This document shows positions 7,490 to 16,104 of a stretch of 34,997 bases of DNA, one piece after another. The notes beneath the pieces were generated by a model. That model did not search any database, had not been told where the DNA came from, and was given only the letters and a program-made list of their open reading frames with translations. Made by a program: the position numbers and the translations under genes. Position 1 is the first letter of the stretch. Each line of letters opens with the position of its first letter. Source of the DNA: Fuerstiella sp. (GTDB lineage Bacteria > Planctomycetota > Planctomycetia > Planctomycetales > Planctomycetaceae); NCBI GenBank assembly GCA_014238335.1, contig JABABI010000024.1, positions 52,372-87,368 of the forward strand, read 5' to 3'.

Positions 7490-9257
7490 GCCGAACGATA
7501 CCATCAGTTCGTGGTGCTCACGCTGCTTGAGGCGGATTTCATGAAGGAGTCCGTTGGTCGTCCGGAAGATCATTTGCTGTATCTGATGGATGCTGGCAAT
7601 CCGGTGATGTCGAAAGTCGTGCAGAATCAGGATTCGTACATGGAGGGCAAGATCGCCCAGCGTGGCTATTATGACCTTGTGGAACCTGCGTTACAGGATG
7701 CGTTTGACGAGTTCTATCGAAAGACCGGTCGCAAATATGATTTTGTCGACGCATACAGATGTGAAGACACTGAGTACGTTGTCGTTGGTATTGGCAGCCA
7801 CATGGAAACTTTCGAATCAACAGACTGAATGAACGAGGCAAGTGCCCGCGATCTCTTTAACAACAATTCGTACGGGACGCTTGCGGATGTTCCCTACAAG
7901 AGGACTTTGCTGCCCATTCTGGACGGGGCTCTAATTTGACGACAGGGTGATTTGCAGTTACGAAGCCGGTTCGGGCCCCACGGAGCTGCCCGCCGACGTG
8001 GCAGTTGCGAGATCCATCGTCCCGGCCGGGACAGCGACGCTGCACGACTTCAGCTATATCGCGACGGAAATTCGCGAGTACATCACTGACAACTGCACGG
8101 ACTGCGTGACGCAGTGTCCGGATACAGCGATTCTCGGAAAGGTGCTTTCGGAATCAGAGTTCCAGACGAAGCTGCAGACGATTAAGGGCGAAACGGACCG
8201 ACAGGGGTTCGAGGCCCAGCGGTCGAAAACACGCAAATAATACGATGGTCCAAAGAAAAAGGGTATGGAAGGCGACCGGTTTGGAATCATTATCGACCCC
8301 AGCAGGTGTAAAGGCTGCGCTAAATGTGTGACCGTCAGTGATGACCTGGCACTGGAGATGATTTCCAAAACGGAAAAAACAATGGAGACAGTCCGCAAGA
8401 GTCAGCTTGTCTTTAAGGACTTGGGGCCGACCGATGAACGATATGTGAACGACAACCTGCTGCAACACGGTTTACACACCCACCTAGCCGTACAATCCTT
8501 ACCTGGTTCCATGGACGATTTCTCTGTTCGAAAATGTTCCGGCGGATGCAATGGGTTTACGGTCGCGGTGGGATCAGAAGGGCTGGGCGGACAAGCCGTT
8601 GTGGTGTATCGGTGGAGACGGAGCCATGTTTGACATCGGCTTCCCGTCAGTGTTGCGGTTGCTGGCATCCGGAATGAACATCAAAGTGCTTGTGCTGGAT
8701 ACACAGGTTTATTCGAATACCGGTAGACAGGCATCTACCGCCACGTACACCGGCCAGTACGCAAAAATGAGCATTCCTGGCAAGGAATTCCAGGGAAAGC
8801 AGGAACGCCGCAAGGAGCTCGCTCAGATCTGAATGATGCATCCACGGACCTACGTCGTTCAGACAGCGTGGGCCCATGCCGATCACTTTTACAAGTCCGT
8901 TATTGGCGCCCTGGAATTTGACGGTCCGGCCGTTGTTAACGCTACACAACATGTCAGCCGGAACACGGCGTCGCGGACAACATGGCCTTCGATCAGGCTC
9001 GACTGGCTGTCGACACGCGAGCGTTTCCACTTTTGATCCATGATCTTCGCAAAGGTGACACCATCAAAAAGCGTCTGTCGCTGCAGGGCAATCCTGCCGT
9101 GGAAGAGGGCTGGTGGAAGAATCGAAAGACGAAGCAAACCTTCGACTTTATCGGCTTCTGCCGCAGCAAAGGACGCTTTTCAAAACACTTCGACAAAGAC
9201 GGTCACGAGTCTATGTGCTCAGGTACGCCATGCAGGACCGTCTTGAGAACTGGCGTC
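7490..9257 (+). pseudogene. Pyruvate/2-oxoacid:ferredoxin oxidoreductase (PFOR/NifJ-like), heavily decayed
   Basis: Remains of a single-chain PFOR, an enzyme that oxidises 2-oxoacids to acyl-CoA and reduces ferredoxin using TPP and [4Fe-4S] clusters. Recognisable pieces occur in order. Frame 2, 7490-7828: 'YLMDAGNPVMSKVVQNQDSY' region. Frame 0, 7947-8460: ferredoxin-like cluster domain. Frame 1, 8461-8940: TPP domain with 'GGDGAMFDIGF'. Frame 0, 8943 to about 9211: 'GVADNMAFDQARLAVDTR' region. Frame 2, about 9212-9257: 'DRLENWR' near the usual C-terminus. In-frame stops are TAA 8238, TAG 8485 and TGA 8830. A one-base loss lies at 8940/8941. Large deletions remove the N-terminal domain, the stretch between 7828 and 7947, and about 45-50 residues at 8460. 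One cluster cysteine is lost by deletion (NCTDC) and another by Cys-to-Ser (CVTVS). It cannot encode a working enzyme. Confidence 0.88.
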
Positions 9258-9436
9258 CGTTTGTTCTCTGTACGGTCGTGTTTTCGCTGCGAATCCATGC
9301 TCTGACGTCGGCACGGTGAAGTCTCCCGGCATCTGCTGCCATCACCGGCGAGCGAGTGGAGATTCTTCCCGCATTCGGCCAGAATCAGCGGCAGGTGCCC
9401 CTGCCCGTTCTGTGATTCAATCCGGAGATTCATTCC

Positions 9437-10690
9437 ATGTTATGTCAAATTCTGACGGTGTTTTTAGCGGCGACCCTCTGTGCTCAGGCGCCCGCAGGAA
9501 ACTGGCCAGCTTGGCGCGGGCCGGACGGGACTGGAATCAGTCCGGAAACCAGCTTGCCGGTTCACTGGACCGCGACGCAGAACATTCGCTGGAAGGTGCC
9601 GCTGGCCGAACCCTGCAATTCAACACCGATTGTCTGGGGCGATCAGGTGTTTCTTACTCAGGGCCTGGACGGCGGCAAGCGACGGGCGCTGATTGCGATC
9701 AATCGTCTGACCGGTGAGGTGTTGTGGCAGCAGGAAGTAATATGCGACGTCGAAGAAACGGCCCATCGGCAGAATCCGTCCTGCAGCGCGTCACCGGTGA
9801 CTGACGGGAATGTCGTATATGCAAATTTTGCGTCCGGCGGAATTCTCGCCTGCCGTCTGGACGGGAAGCGACTTTGGCTTCGTGATCTTGGTCCTGTCCT
9901 CAGTCGGTGGGGAAATGGCGGCAGTCCGGTGATCCACGACAATCTGCTGATTGTGTTTCATGGGCCAGGGCAACCGTCAATTCTGTATGGACTGGATTGC
10001 TCAACCGGAAAGACGATGTGGACGTCTCAGGAGGCTTCGATCAACAGCCCGGTGTTCGGGTCGTGGAGTACGCCGGTGATTGTCCGCACGGGAAATCGAC
10101 AGGAAATGATCATGCCACTGCCAGGGGAGAAAATTGGTGGTCCTGGCTGGTTCAAGGGATACGATCCGACCAGTGGGAAAACGCTTTGGCAGGTGGACGG
10201 ACTTGGCAACGAGGTCTATGCGATGCCGATCGTGGGAGTCGCTGGCCGAATCATTGTCGGAGTTTCGGGCCACAACGGACCTACGATGGCTATCCGTGCC
10301 GGAGGATCCGGCAACGCGACGGAGACTCATCGGTTGTGGACAACAGAGAATAAGAATCCGCAGCGAGTCGGCAGCGGCATTATTTACGACGGTCATCTGT
10401 TTCTGGCTGACGCTAACGGCGTGCTGCAGTGTCTGCAGGCTGACACCGGTGACGTTATCTATCGTGAGCGGCTGGCGGGCAACTTGTGGGGATCTGTTCT
10501 GCTGGCTGATAGACGGCTGTATATCAGTAACCTGGAAGGTGATACGTTTGTTGTGAAAGCATCAGCAGAATTCGAATTGATTGCGAAGAACAGTATCGAT
10601 GAACCAACGTATGCGGCGCTGGCGCCGGCCCATGGTGACCTGTTTCTTCGTACTCACCAGCACCTTTATTGCATCGGTGGCGGAAACTGA
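9437..10690 (+). CDS. Exported PQQ-like beta-propeller protein
   Basis: A 417-residue protein with a short signal peptide (residues 1 to about 18, ending near LCAQA). The rest consists of PQQ/pyrrolo-quinoline-quinone-type propeller blades: repeated 'G.VLWQQEV', 'GKTMWTSQE' and 'GKTLWQVDG' strands, each with the Trp that closes a blade. The mature start 'NWPAWRGPDGTGISPET' is typical of a large planctomycete family annotated PQQ-binding-like or BamB-like. Such proteins are periplasmic or outer-membrane scaffolds; few are proven to bind PQQ and no enzyme activity can be assigned here. The ATG at 9437 follows GGAG at 9424-9427. The gene starts about 180 bp after the PFOR debris and appears to stand alone, with a hairpin just after its stop. 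Confidence 0.9.
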   Translation: MLCQILTVFLAATLCAQAPAGNWPAWRGPDGTGISPETSLPVHWTATQNIRWKVPLAEPCNSTPIVWGDQVFLTQGLDGGKRRALIAINRLTGEVLWQQEVICDVEETAHRQNPSCSASPVTDGNVVYANFASGGILACRLDGKRLWLRDLGPVLSRWGNGGSPVIHDNLLIVFHGPGQPSILYGLDCSTGKTMWTSQEASINSPVFGSWSTPVIVRTGNRQEMIMPLPGEKIGGPGWFKGYDPTSGKTLWQVDGLGNEVYAMPIVGVAGRIIVGVSGHNGPTMAIRAGGSGNATETHRLWTTENKNPQRVGSGIIYDGHLFLADANGVLQCLQADTGDVIYRERLAGNLWGSVLLADRRLYISNLEGDTFVVKASAEFELIAKNSIDEPTYAALAPAHGDLFLRTHQHLYCIGGGN

Positions 10691-10698
10691 AGCCAGGT

Positions 10699-10720
10699 TG
10701 ACACGTACACCTGCGTGTCA
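10699..10720 (+). terminator. Hairpin after the PQQ propeller gene (possible terminator)
   Basis: TGACACG at 10699-10705 pairs perfectly with CGTGTCA at 10714-10720 around an 8-base loop, 9 bases after the stop codon. No T tract follows, so it is not a classic intrinsic terminator. It could protect the transcript 3' end or be chance. The rest of the gap up to 10979 shows nothing else I can support. Confidence 0.3.
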
Positions 10721-10979
10721 TGAGGTGAGTAACTTTGAACGCGGAAGACGTCGTTTGAACACTCGCAGAAAATAAGGCCCGGTCGTAACTGTCTGATGGC
10801 ACGGGTGATTCAGTTGTATCGCCGAAGCGCTATTGACGACATGGATTACTGTATTTTATCTCGGCAGTCTTGAGCGTATGAGGCCGTCCGACATGTTTGA
10901 TCACATCATTATTCTGCCGGCTTCTCCTGTAGGCTGATCTCGGTTATTCTGCTGGTCGCCCCAACTCTTTAAGGAGCCC

Positions 10980-11951
10980 ATGATGCACAGTTTATTCAGC
11001 AGAGCGATTTCGGCAGCTGGCCTCGTGGCCATCACGTTCGCAACTCAGGCAGCCACTGTTGCAGAGGACACTAAAACTGCCGTTGGGAGCTTTTCTGTCG
11101 TGTTGCTGCCTGACACGCAGAACTACTCTGAAAAGTACGCGGACACCTACGCCGCTCAGACCCTGTGGGTGCGGCAACAGGCAAAGCAGGACAACATCAA
11201 ATTTGTCGTTCATCTCGGCGACATTGTACAGACATCCACCAAAAAGCCCGAGTGGGACAACGCAGACCGGGCGATGCGACTTCTTGACGGTGTCGTGCCC
11301 TACAGCATTGCGCCGGGCAATCATGACATGGTCGTGAAGACCCGCGATACCACGTTGTACAACCAGTATTACTCGCCCGGTCGTTTTGCGGACCGGCCGT
11401 GGTACGGCGGACATATGGGCGATACCAACGACAATAACTTCTGTTTCTTTGAAGCAAGCGGCATGAAGTTCATGATCATTAACCTCGAATTTGCTCCTCG
11501 GGACGAAGCTCTGGAATGGGCAGCGACAGTCACGAAGCGGTATCCCGAGCACCGTGTGATCGTCGCGACGCATTGCTACATGCGTCCGGACAAGCGAGAT
11601 ACAGGATGCGCCACCTCATACAAGATCGCCGGCAACAGTGGAGAACAGATTTGGCAGAAACTGGTTCGCAGACAGCCGAATATCTTTCTTGTTGTCAGCG
11701 GGCACGTACTGGGAGTGGGACTTCAGACAAGTATTAACGATGCCGGCGGCAAGGTCCTGGAGATGCTCACTGATTATCAGGGTCTCCCCAATGGGGGCGA
11801 CGGATGGCTTCGTTCACTGCACTTCGTCCCTGCCGAAAATAAGATCCACGTTAAGACCTATTCACCCCTGTTGAATCAACATAACACAGACGCGAAGGAA
11901 ACATTTTCGCTGGACTACGAAATGACCGCTGTTAAATCGAAGGCCGATTGA
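10980..11951 (+). CDS. Exported calcineurin-like metallophosphoesterase
   Basis: A 323-residue secreted phosphoesterase. Residues 1 to about 28 form a signal peptide ending near ATVAED. The metal-binding motifs of the calcineurin-like fold follow in order: 'LLPDTQNY' (first Asp), 'VVHLGDIVQ' (GD), 'IAPGNHDMV' (GNHD), a 'THCY' histidine and 'VVSGHVLG' (GH). The enzyme should hydrolyse a phosphoester in the periplasm or outside the cell with two bound metal ions; the substrate cannot be read from sequence. Two adjacent ATGs (10980 and 10983) follow TAAGGAG at 10970-10976, and either could start the protein. A serine hydrolase gene follows on the same strand and may be co-transcribed. Confidence 0.93.
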   Translation: MMHSLFSRAISAAGLVAITFATQAATVAEDTKTAVGSFSVVLLPDTQNYSEKYADTYAAQTLWVRQQAKQDNIKFVVHLGDIVQTSTKKPEWDNADRAMRLLDGVVPYSIAPGNHDMVVKTRDTTLYNQYYSPGRFADRPWYGGHMGDTNDNNFCFFEASGMKFMIINLEFAPRDEALEWAATVTKRYPEHRVIVATHCYMRPDKRDTGCATSYKIAGNSGEQIWQKLVRRQPNIFLVVSGHVLGVGLQTSINDAGGKVLEMLTDYQGLPNGGDGWLRSLHFVPAENKIHVKTYSPLLNQHNTDAKETFSLDYEMTAVKSKAD

Positions 11952-12069
11952 CCATGTGATGTCCCTCAGTAGGCTCAGTTTTGTTCGTGGAATCCTGATT
12001 TTACCTAGCCCAATGATGCTCGATGACGTTGAGCATCAGATTCAGATGCACATGGGAGAGGCCGAAAGT

Positions 12070-13227
12070 ATGATCAGGAATCTGACTCGCTGGACGTCGG
12101 TGTTCGTGATAATCGTGATGCTGGCACCGCAGGGACCAGCGCAGAACGCGGCACTTCGGGATCTGCTCGACAAACTGCTCGTCGACGGTGAGATCGTTGC
12201 GGCTCAGGCGGTCGTGGGACGTGGTGATGATGTGCTGTTGAACTGCGCCGTTGGTACAACCATGCCGGGGGGAACGCAGGCGGTGGATGCCGATACGATG
12301 TTTTGCATCGGTTCGTGTTCCAAGCCATTTGCATCAGCAGTGGTGATGCAAATGGTTGAGGACGGCACACTGAGTCTGACCGTGCCAATCGACACGTACA
12401 TGTCTGCATTCGGATCGCTGAAGATTGACGGTCAGGGAGCGTCACGTGCACCGACCATGTCGGAAGTACTTAGTCACCGAGCAGGGTTCTATTCCCAAAA
12501 GAAGAAGATGACACTGCAGCAGTTGACGTACATTCGTGACTTCGGGCTGACACTGAAGGCGTCGGTTGATGGTATCGCCGCGCAGCCGTTATTGGCAGAA
12601 CCCGGCACAGAATATGCGTACAGCGGGGCCGGATACTGTGTGGCCGGCCGTGTAGCAGAGGTGGCTTCTGAGAAGTCCTTCGAGCAGTTACTTCAGGCTC
12701 GACTGGCAGGGCCATTGAAGCTGACGCGGACGACATTCTTCCCGGAAATTGCTGAGCCAAACATCGCGGCCGGCGGAACATTGAAGAACGGGAACGGGAC
12801 GCCGAACGCGGCGACGCCTCATCTGACGAAGCCTGAGCTTCGGCTGCCTTTAATTGGTGGTTCGCTGTATTCCACGGCTCAGGACACGGCCCGGTTTGCG
12901 ATGGCAGTGGCCGGTCAGGGGCGGCTCGGTTCAATTCAGATCATGACGCCGAACACCTGGCAAAAGTGGACATCCAGACCGTACAGCGACGGCGGGTATG
13001 GGTACGGCTGGGGGCTGTTGGTACGCAACAGAAAGACAGTCCAGGTCAGTCACACCGGTGCTCTGGCTGCCTCGCGCAGCAGCCTGTATGTGAATCTGGA
13101 ATACGGTACGTATGGCGTCGTGCACTTCACTGTCGTGATGGGGCGCCCGGGGGGCCGGAGCACCGAGCCAGGTGGGAGGATCAATAAAGCACTGGGCGCG
13201 GCGATGAGGCAGATGGCTCAACGCTGA
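12070..13227 (+). CDS. Beta-lactamase-family serine hydrolase (class C/CubicO type)
   Basis: A 385-residue exported hydrolase when started at ATG 12070, which gives a proper signal peptide (TRWTSVFVIIVMLAPQGPAQ) and follows GGGAGAGG at 12054-12061. The frame is open further up to a GTG at 11956, but that adds 38 residues before the signal peptide. The nucleophile motif S-x-x-K is S82-C-S-K85. The tyrosine motif is Y184-S-G, where class C beta-lactamases have Y-x-N. The third motif is HTG in 'VSHTGAL'. These motifs fit the CubicO/penicillin-binding-protein-like esterase and peptidase group rather than a true beta-lactamase. It should act in the periplasm on an amide or ester; the substrate is unknown. 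It lies about 118 bp after the phosphoesterase. Confidence 0.9.
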   Translation: MIRNLTRWTSVFVIIVMLAPQGPAQNAALRDLLDKLLVDGEIVAAQAVVGRGDDVLLNCAVGTTMPGGTQAVDADTMFCIGSCSKPFASAVVMQMVEDGTLSLTVPIDTYMSAFGSLKIDGQGASRAPTMSEVLSHRAGFYSQKKKMTLQQLTYIRDFGLTLKASVDGIAAQPLLAEPGTEYAYSGAGYCVAGRVAEVASEKSFEQLLQARLAGPLKLTRTTFFPEIAEPNIAAGGTLKNGNGTPNAATPHLTKPELRLPLIGGSLYSTAQDTARFAMAVAGQGRLGSIQIMTPNTWQKWTSRPYSDGGYGYGWGLLVRNRKTVQVSHTGALAASRSSLYVNLEYGTYGVVHFTVVMGRPGGRSTEPGGRINKALGAAMRQMAQR

Positions 13228-13358
13228 AACGGTCGTCCGCGAATGACATCGTCAGGCGGAGACAAACGTCGAGCACTGGTATCTTTCCTCGCTGTCCCGA
13301 TACTTGTGTCTGGCGATGGGAAACGACCTTATGGACAAGAGATGTGACAAGGCATCAT

Positions 13359-14207
13359 ATGTCGTCTGACGCAGTTCAGATTCGCCGAATGACACTGGAC
13401 GATGTGGCGGTCGCCGTCGAATGGGCTCGACAGGAAGGCTGGAATCCCGGTCTTCATGATGCGCAGTGTTTCTATCAGAGCGACCACAACGGATTCTTTA
13501 TTGGTGAGCTGAATGGTGCGGCAGTCGCAGTCGGCAGCGCCGTCGTCTACGACGATCAGTTTGCGTTCTGTGGTCTGTACATCGTGTCGCCGGAACATCG
13601 CGGAAAAGGCTACGGTCTGGCGTTAACCCAAGCACGGCTGAAGTACTGTGGTGACCGCAACGTCGGAATTGACGGCGTTCTTGAAAACGTCGATATCTAC
13701 GCGCGGATAGGCTACCGAAAGTACTACCAGAACGCTCGCTATCTGTTCACTGCAGGTGAGTCGCCCACGCGGCATCGTCATATTCATTCCATCAATGAAG
13801 CTGATGTGGGCGTTCTGAACCGATACGATCGTCAGTGTTTTCCTGCCTCGCGGAAGGCTTTCCTTGACATGTGGATTATTCAGGATGACGCTTTGTCGCT
13901 GGCGTGGATTGAAGATGGTAAGCTCAAGGGATATGTGGTGCGACGCCGCTGTCACGAAGGTCATAAGATCGGCCCGTTGTTTGCCGATGACCTAACCATC
14001 GCGGAGCAACTTCTGCTGGCCAGCCAGGAAGGTGTACACGGCGAAACCCTGATCATCGACATCCCGGACACCAATTCTGCGGCCATAGAGCTGGTGCAAC
14101 ACTATGACATGGAGCTCATTTTTGCCACGGCACGTATGTATCAGAAAGGCCTTCCCGAACTGGCCTACGACAGGATTTTCGGCATTACTACGTTTGAACT
14201 GGGATAG
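13359..14207 (+). CDS. GNAT family N-acetyltransferase with second C-terminal acetyltransferase-like domain
   Basis: A 282-residue cytoplasmic protein. The first half is a GNAT domain (residues about 5-130) with the acetyl-CoA binding signature R-G-K-G-Y-G (in EHRGKGYGLAL) and the 'IYARIGYRKYY' segment near its end. The second half (about 150-280) fits the Acetyltransf_18/YitH-type C-terminal domain found in this two-domain subfamily. The enzyme should move an acetyl group from acetyl-CoA to an amine; the acceptor is unknown. The ATG at 13359 is preferred to the GTG at 13344 because an AAGG lies 6-9 bases before it. No partner gene is evident; the next sequence downstream is a broken cytochrome gene. 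Confidence 0.92.
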   Translation: MSSDAVQIRRMTLDDVAVAVEWARQEGWNPGLHDAQCFYQSDHNGFFIGELNGAAVAVGSAVVYDDQFAFCGLYIVSPEHRGKGYGLALTQARLKYCGDRNVGIDGVLENVDIYARIGYRKYYQNARYLFTAGESPTRHRHIHSINEADVGVLNRYDRQCFPASRKAFLDMWIIQDDALSLAWIEDGKLKGYVVRRRCHEGHKIGPLFADDLTIAEQLLLASQEGVHGETLIIDIPDTNSAAIELVQHYDMELIFATARMYQKGLPELAYDRIFGITTFELG

Positions 14208-14270
14208 TGAGCAATCGTGCTGATGCACAACCTCAGACGCCTGTTCTTCATGTGCACAGGGATCGTTAGA

Positions 14271-14290
14271 TGACCAGAGATGACCAGAGA
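14271..14290. repeat. 10-bp tandem duplication
   Basis: TGACCAGAGA occurs twice in a row in the gap after the GNAT gene. Only two copies are present, and it looks like a local slippage event. The rest of 14208-14480 shows no gene. Confidence 0.6.
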
Positions 14291-14480
14291 CGGCCGCGCA
14301 AAGTTTTGCCGTTACGTAGCTTAGCACCATTATCCCGAGCTGAATCACGTCAACCGACGGGACGATGGTCCCATCCTGCGGTTGAACACCACAATCCCTG
14401 ACTGTACCTCGAACACACCAGCGCGAAGTTGGAATGGGACACGGTGCCGTATATCCTCATGTCAGCTGTCCTTAAGCGTC

Positions 14481-14956
14481 ATGGAACAGACACGAGGCGC
14501 CTTTGACAAACCAATCCTATGTTGGTTCTGTCCCTCCTGTGTGACTGCGGCCTTTGTCGTAGGTTTGACGGCAGCAGCTTTGTCGGCGGATGAAGTGGAC
14601 TACGACCGAGCCATCCAGCCGCTGTTGATGACGCGTTGCTGCGCATCTCACGGGCCGGATCAGCAGGAAAGTGGACTGCGGCTGGACATACGGCGGCGGC
14701 GGCCGCGCCCTCTGGCGGGGGCGACGGTGGTGTGTCAATCGTGCCTGGCACTAGCGCTGAGAGCGAATTCATTCCGCAAGTGTCATCGTCTGACGAAGAT
14801 TATCGGATGCCCCCGAGGGCGACGGGCTTTCGGCGGCAGAAGTGAAATTGCTGCGTCGCTATGCCCATGCGGGAGCTCTGGGCATTCCCGAACATGCCGC
14901 AGAATCATCCGCCGATCGGGACTGGGTCTTTCAGCCGATCCTGCGCCCCGCTGGTT
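14481..14956 (+). pseudogene. PSCyt1-type planctomycete cytochrome c protein, 3'-truncated and frameshifted
   Basis: The N-terminal part of a large exported planctomycete cytochrome-domain protein (PSCyt1 of the PSCyt1-DUF1549-DUF1553 group). It begins at ATG 14481 with a signal-peptide-like stretch, then 'DEVDYDRAIQPLL' and the heme site, in frame 0. The sequence moves to frame 2 by 14732 ('VSIVPGTSAESE...', 'SSSDEDYRMPP'). It then moves to frame 1 after one lost base at 14815/14816 ('VKLLRRYAHAGALGIPEHA'). The heme motif reads C-C-A-S-H instead of CxxCH, so covalent heme attachment would fail. The match stops near 14956 with 'FQPILRPA'; the DUF1549 and DUF1553 parts are absent. From there the sequence continues directly into another broken gene on the opposite strand. 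Confidence 0.82.
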
Positions 14957-16098
14957 TTGCCTGGCGAACATCCGGTTCTTCGATTTTTCAATCTGGCGGT
15001 GGTGAAGACGGATGGATGCCCATCAGATTCTCCATCACCGAAATCGCTCGATGGATCGGTGATGTCCCGAGACTGTCAGCTGTCGATGTGAGGGACGCTC
15101 CCATGCCCCAAAATTTGTTTCGTCGTCCGCCCGTAAAGGTGTACTTTCGCAGCGAGAAGACCTGCGGAACGACGTCGGCATCGTAGACTTTCCCCAGATC
15201 GGCATTCAGCAATGAATAATCAGCCGACAGGAATTCGGGAACTGGAATATTGTTGTGGACCGCTTGACGAAAGAAATGCAGCACTCCGTTAACCATACCG
15301 CCACTAAACCGTTTGCGATCGTATTCACGAAATCGTGCAGCATCGGAAGCCATGAAGTTGATGCGATCGAGTCGCAGCCACGCTTGAGGAAATTCGCGCA
15401 GGAATTCGTCGACTTCCTGTTGATCGAAACACCGCTGAAGCTCAGCACGCACTTTGGCGAACGCTTTCAACTTGCCGTCCCTGGCAGCTTTTTGCAGGCG
15501 ATCATCGGGAGCCGTACTCTTAAGCAGGTATCTGAATTTGGTGGCAGGATGATCTGCGTCGTTGCTATGTCCCGGGTTGATCCGCAGAAACGACGGCGAC
15601 ACAAGTATTGCGACGATCCCTTCTTTCAGGGCTTAGACGTGGCCAAGGTTCGGCGCGAGTGCCTGCACCAGTCGAACAATAGACTCCAGTTCGCCGTCTT
15701 GCACATCGCGCCACCACGCTCGTGCGGCGATCGGGCGAAGAATAGCATTGTTGTTCTGTGCTTTTGGATTCTCACGCAGCAAAGCCGTCTGTCGTTTCGG
15801 CGTCCAGATCTTATAAATCGCGCATTCGATTTCGGCGCTGAACAGGCGAGGACGCGGTACTTGCCGGAAACCTGTCCAGTGGTGCCAACTGGGCACGGGC
15901 CTGGCACTGCGGCCTGATCTTTTCGATGTGATTTCGCGCATCTTTGTCGTAGAGGCTGGGAGCCTGCTTCCTGATGTATTCACCGGCGAGCAGCTTGCCA
16001 CGTATCGGCGCGATGAGTTGTAACTCAGCAGGCGCTCCCGGCCTGACTCTGGCCTGCGGATGAAAGCCGTGAGGCGAGTCAGCGCCGTCAGCTAAAGA
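14957..16098 (-). pseudogene. DUF1592/DUF1588-type protein, truncated at both ends, with stops and a frameshift
   Basis: Minus-strand debris of a planctomycete DUF1592-DUF1588-DUF1585 protein. The first piece (16098 to about 15860, one frame) includes 'LLAGEYIRKQAPSLYDKDAR'. A frame change near 15855 leads to 'RLFSAEIECAIYKIWTPK' and 'RDVQDGELESIVRLVQAL'. A TAA at 15633-15635 interrupts this frame, which then continues unchanged through 'FLREFPQAWLRLDRINFM', 'PEFLSADYSLLNADL' and the DUF1588-like end 'SPIHRAISVMENLMG'. A TGA at 14988-14990 interrupts again, with 'KIEEPDVRQAK' still readable after it. Homology ends near 14957, so the DUF1585 end is missing. The debris starts within about 10 bases of the HEAT gene's stop codon and in the same frame. 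Confidence 0.82.
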
Positions 16099-16104
16099 CA
16101 GTAT

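Noticed and set aside
7418..8832. Several separate small genes (ferredoxin-like and TPP-binding proteins)
   Set aside because: The pieces lie in the order of one PFOR protein and are split by stops and shifts, so one pseudogene explains them better.
12070..13227. True class C beta-lactamase (antibiotic resistance gene)
   Set aside because: The Y-x-N motif is Y-S-G and the overall pattern is CubicO/esterase-like; resistance cannot be claimed.
14382..15005. A single 207-residue cysteine-rich protein
   Set aside because: Only its middle (14481 to about 14700) is meaningful; the rest is out-of-frame reading of the PSCyt1 pseudogene.
15255..15917. 220-codon plus-strand frame
   Set aside because: It is antisense to the DUF1592 debris, which is recognisable on the minus strand.
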